DNA from: Bacteroidales bacterium
GTDB taxonomy: Bacteria; Bacteroidota; Bacteroidia; Bacteroidales; JAFGXI01
Direction of reading: 5' to 3'
NCBI GenBank assembly: GCA_016936665.1
Contig: JAFGXI010000005.1
Coordinates: 99,311 to 163,310, forward strand
DNA length: 64,000 nt
Shown: positions 63,986-64,000 of the stretch, in pieces
Numbering within the stretch: position 1 is the first letter of the stretch
Layout of the letters: the number at the start of each line of letters is the position of its first letter
Program-made: the position numbers and the translations under genes
The notes under the pieces: model-generated
Told to the model about the DNA's origin: nothing
Seen by the model: the letters and a program-made list of their open reading frames with translations, nothing else
The model's database searches: none

Positions 63986-64000
63986 AAAAAGATGATAGGG

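Overview
The window is a 64 kb piece of a Bacteroidota chromosome, most likely a marine or anaerobic member near Bacteroidales/Marinilabiliales; the order-level placement is inference. Supporting evidence is seen directly. Three secreted proteins carry C-terminal type IX secretion (T9SS) sorting domains. Promoters look like the Bacteroidota consensus TAnnTTTG. Starts lack Shine-Dalgarno sites and sit in A-rich stretches. Family-restricted genes are present (DUF4290, BT0820-type HAD, GlmU-family protein, fused SecDF, EF-G2). DNA is AT-rich throughout. No rRNA, tRNA, CRISPR array, insertion sequence or prophage was recognised.

Left part (1-9.2 kb): atpD runs off the left edge. Next comes a minus-strand operon DUF4290 - murA - MORN lipoprotein - K+ channel, divergent from an Rrf2 regulator with three cysteines. 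A HAD phosphatase and a 1142-residue PKD-repeat T9SS protein follow.

Glycan region (9.2-21.5 kb): flippase, methyltransferase, sulfotransferase and five glycosyltransferases, mostly overlapping and visibly more AT-rich than the flanks. An AraC-type regulator sits tail to tail with the last one. A separate block (aminotransferase, acetyltransferase, UDP-sugar dehydrogenase; WbpE/WbpD/WbpA-like) makes an acidic amino sugar. Together they probably build and export a surface polysaccharide, possibly sulfated. No polymerase or initiating transferase is in the window.

Middle (21.5-43.6 kb): class I fumarase, SecDF, two more T9SS proteins, ribH, a TPR membrane protein, a GlmU-family protein, an SH3 protein, YjjG-type nucleotidase, LpxL-type acyltransferase, a flippase-like membrane protein, bactofilin, AtpZ and a small membrane protein without the rest of the ATP synthase operon, a lipoprotein, an AIM24-family protein, nhaC-ubiX, a ferredoxin:thioredoxin reductase-like protein with an unusual C-terminal domain, and a second flippase.

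Right part (43.6-64 kb): an EF-G paralogue lacking key GTPase residues, divergent from one long translation operon (str-S10-spc-alpha order): rpsL-rpsG-fusA, the S10 and spc genes, secY-map-infA-rpmJ, rpsM-rpsK-rpsD-rpoA-rplQ, ending at a strong terminator. rpmD (57741-57920) and rpmJ (60756-60872) are short but clear.

The points most worth a second look are the FTR-like protein fused to a TusA-like domain, the GTPase-defective EF-G2 head to head with the true fusA operon, the K+ channel without a canonical start, and a terminator placed 11 nt before ribH. I did not find a clearly new defence or mobile system.
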